From: Micromonospora narathiwatensis
GTDB lineage: Bacteria; Actinomycetota; Actinomycetes; Mycobacteriales; Micromonosporaceae
Assembly: GCF_900089605.1 (NCBI RefSeq)
Contig: NZ_LT594324.1
Location: 1,178,001 to 1,242,000 of the forward strand
DNA: 64,000 nt
Reading direction: 5' to 3'
Below the pieces are notes generated by a model that was not told the DNA's origin, did not search any database, and saw only the letters and a program-made list of their open reading frames with translations. Below, piece after piece: positions 62,644 to 64,000 of the stretch. Position numbers and translations under genes: made by a program. Within the stretch, counting starts at the first letter, position 1, and every line of letters starts with the position of its first letter.

Positions 62644-63147
62644 GGGCTCACCTGACCCGCGTCAGCCTGCTTTCGCAGCCGGGCACCCGGCCCGGTATCC
62701 GGCCAGTTATCCACGACACCGCCCAGAAGGAGACGGCCACGTCGTCGCGGTTTCCTGCCGCCTTTCGGCCACCGGCGTTCGCTTCTCAGGTCATCCTGTT
62801 CCCGCCCGGGGAGCTGGGCCTTCCTCACGGTCGGCTTACCGCCCGCCGTCACCGGCGGCGGACCCCGTCGGGGTTTCCACGTTCCACACTCACGAGATAC
62901 GACCGGGTTGGGTGCCCTCTCTACCCCGGGGACCGGCGGTGCTTCCCTGACCAGATGCCGTGCCCGGCCAGCGCCTGCCGCCTCACGACGGCCCGTCCCA
63001 ACACCCCGCCCGAACATCCCACCGCGCAGGGCCACTATTCACGAGGCATCAACGAAGGTTCACGCGATTCACCCGTCCGGTCTGCCCCTCACCCGTGGCC
63101 CCCTCGATGGGACGAGGACCCTTCGGCTTTCCCCTCGGGCTTCGCAC

Positions 63148-63240
63148 CCCGCCGTTACCAGCAGCGCACGCCAAGGGCAGGGCCAGGCAGCAAGCACGCG
63201 CCTGGGACTACACAACCGACATCACGCCGGTCCTCCTAAC
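63148..63240. other. Exon-side flank of the intron
   Basis: No gene is seen between the proposed intron 5' end and the palindromes. A second GTGCG at 63169 (minus strand) is an alternative intron boundary. Confidence 0.35.
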
Positions 63241-63276
63241 TGCGAGTCCACTCGCAAAGTGCGACATCGTGTCGCA
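63241..63276. promoter_or_regulatory. Two tandem perfect palindromes (operator-like)
   Basis: TGCGAGT-CC-ACTCGCA (63241-63256) is followed after three bases by TGCGACA-TCG-TGTCGCA (63260-63276). Both share the TGCGA...TCGCA ends. Tandem palindromes of this size about 100 bp upstream of a start codon resemble paired operators for a dimeric repressor. Confidence 0.5.
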
Positions 63277-63377
63277 ACGGCATGTGAGTGCGTGTCGGGG
63301 GACGCCGGCCGGCCCCGAATCCGGACCCGAAGGGGTCGCGACTCGCACCGGACGGAGACACCGGACAAGGTGAACCA

Positions 63378-63473
63378 ATGCTGAATCAGGTGGCCGACGG
63401 CGTCTGGGTCCGGCAGAGCGAGTGGGTCTGGAGCAACGACGTCGTGGTGTGCGGGGAGGATGGCGTCCGGTAG
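63378..63473 (+). pseudogene. Truncated MBL-fold hydrolase N-terminus
   Basis: ATG 63378 opens MLNQVADGVWVRQSEWVWSN then DVVVCGEDGVR, the opening of MBL-fold metallo-hydrolases, and stops after 31 residues. The HxHxDH metal site is missing. Sequence after the stop does not restore it. Confidence 0.5.
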
Positions 63474-63600
63474 GGCGTTCCACCTTGGCCCCGGCCGGGA
63501 CGCTGGAAGGTTTACGTCTGCCTGACGAGGAGGTCCGCTGTCTTCGCCCCTAGCGGAACCGCCAGGTCACCAGTCCTGGCAGAAGAAGTGCGTTGACCGT

Positions 63601-64000
63601 CTACCCCCACTGTGGCGGCTTCCAGGAATCAGTCAGGGCGCGGAGGCGTCGCCGGTGGCTCGCAATCCAGTCCCCGGGCAGGACGATGGGAACGCGCACC
63701 GTGACCATGGAGTACGACTCGTCTTCCACGACCACTTCCGGGCAGTCCCGATCGCCGGTGAGCCGGATGAAGACGGAAGGCCCTCTGTCCATCGCCATCC
63801 ATGCGATGTCCTGACCCGCGTCGAGGCTGTCGAGCGCGTTGCCCCAGGCCTGCAACTTCGAGGCGCTCAGGATCAGCTTTGTGCGGCCACTCACAAAGGG
63901 AGTCTCAACGACGATCTCTGCAGCAAGGCCGGCCGACCACGTCGGTTCCGGGCCAAGGACCTTGATGCGTACGCTGTTCCCCTCATCGTCAGCGAGAACG
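63601..64000 (-). CDS. DUF5959-like protein, 5' end beyond window
   Basis: The frame is open to the right edge and encodes at least 133 residues (LADDEGNSVRIKVLGPEP ... EIVVETPFVSGRTKLILSASKL...SYSMVTVRVPIVLPGDWIASHRRRL). This resembles DUF5959, a small actinobacterial family of unknown function. The GTG at 63894 is internal, not the real start. Confidence 0.7.
   Translation of the reverse strand, partial: VLADDEGNSVRIKVLGPEPTWSAGLAAEIVVETPFVSGRTKLILSASKLQAWGNALDSLDAGQDIAWMAMDRGPSVFIRLTGDRDCPEVVVEDESYSMVTVRVPIVLPGDWIASHRRRLRALTDSWKPPQWG

Larger units (their letters stand above)
60759..63147 (-). mobile_element. Complete group II intron (about 2.39 kb)
   Basis: On the minus strand the element runs from a candidate GTGCG 5' end (63147) through about 500 nt of ribozyme domains, the 602-aa intron protein, domain V and a long domain VI stem with bulged A. 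Its 3' end is near 60759, about 2 bp beyond the stop codon of the AhpD-like gene. The 3' region is secure; the 5' end is a proposal. Confidence 0.8.

Noticed and set aside
62640..63035. 131-aa minus-strand frame upstream of the intron RT
   Set aside because: It overlaps the ribozyme domains of the group II intron and has low-complexity Arg/Gly/Pro composition; treated as structured RNA, not protein.

Overview
This 64 kb window is high-GC DNA from an actinomycete. The protein families (DUF397 plus helix-turn-helix/DUF5753 regulator pairs, GPP34, an Imm1-like protein, DUF6584, DUF5959, CHAT and TPR signalling proteins) and the frequent 4-bp ATGA/GTGA gene overlaps fit a Micromonosporaceae-like genome. 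That placement is an inference from gene content, not from a marker gene.

Layout. At 1-3529 lies a tightly coupled small-molecule kinase and phosphatase operon, with a GT4 glycosyltransferase facing it (3560-4648). At 4776-6921 a HAD hydrolase gene is split by a 1365-bp ISAs1-family element with a perfect 10-bp target duplication. From 7.3 to 36.8 kb the window is accessory DNA: an IS66 remnant, a 1127-aa CHAT protease-like protein, a helicase-nuclease with a DUF5677-like partner, an SDR, a HIT protein, a tyrosine integrase, a CBS-HEPN protein coupled to a degenerate helicase, a four-gene CHAT/TPR operon, and two adjacent PD-(D/E)XK-like proteins. Part of it (26.8-35.7 kb) is bracketed by 161-bp direct repeats that differ at 7 positions. 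From 37 to 47 kb come an IS5-family element with CTAG target duplications, then more chromosomal-looking genes: regulator, asparaginase and PPC protein; a DUF397/DUF5753 pair; APC permease, acetamidase/formamidase and GPP34.

At 47.4-49.8 kb a GNAT gene is cut by the 3' end of a group II intron, and the intron is itself cut by a second ISAs1 copy with an apparently identical transposase in the opposite orientation. From 49.8 to 55.6 kb is the most interesting module: a membrane-anchored macro-domain protein, a STAND-like NTPase with TPRs, and a nucleoside-phosphorylase-family protein, all on the minus strand, with a decayed copy of the NTPase N-terminus nearby. At 55.7-57.9 kb are a putative attachment region (repeated TTGAC motifs beside tRNA-3'-end-like sequences), a PD-(D/E)XK protein and a Phd/PIN toxin-antitoxin pair whose toxin lacks a canonical start codon. 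From 58 kb on there are hypothetical genes, a frameshifted AhpD-like gene, a full-length group II intron with its reverse transcriptase, a truncated MBL-fold gene behind tandem palindromes, and a partial DUF5959 gene.

Taken together, the window looks like a hot spot where nucleotide- or protease-based conflict systems, insertion sequences and retroelements accumulate between metabolic genes. Functional calls for the conflict systems rest on motifs read by eye and are inferences.
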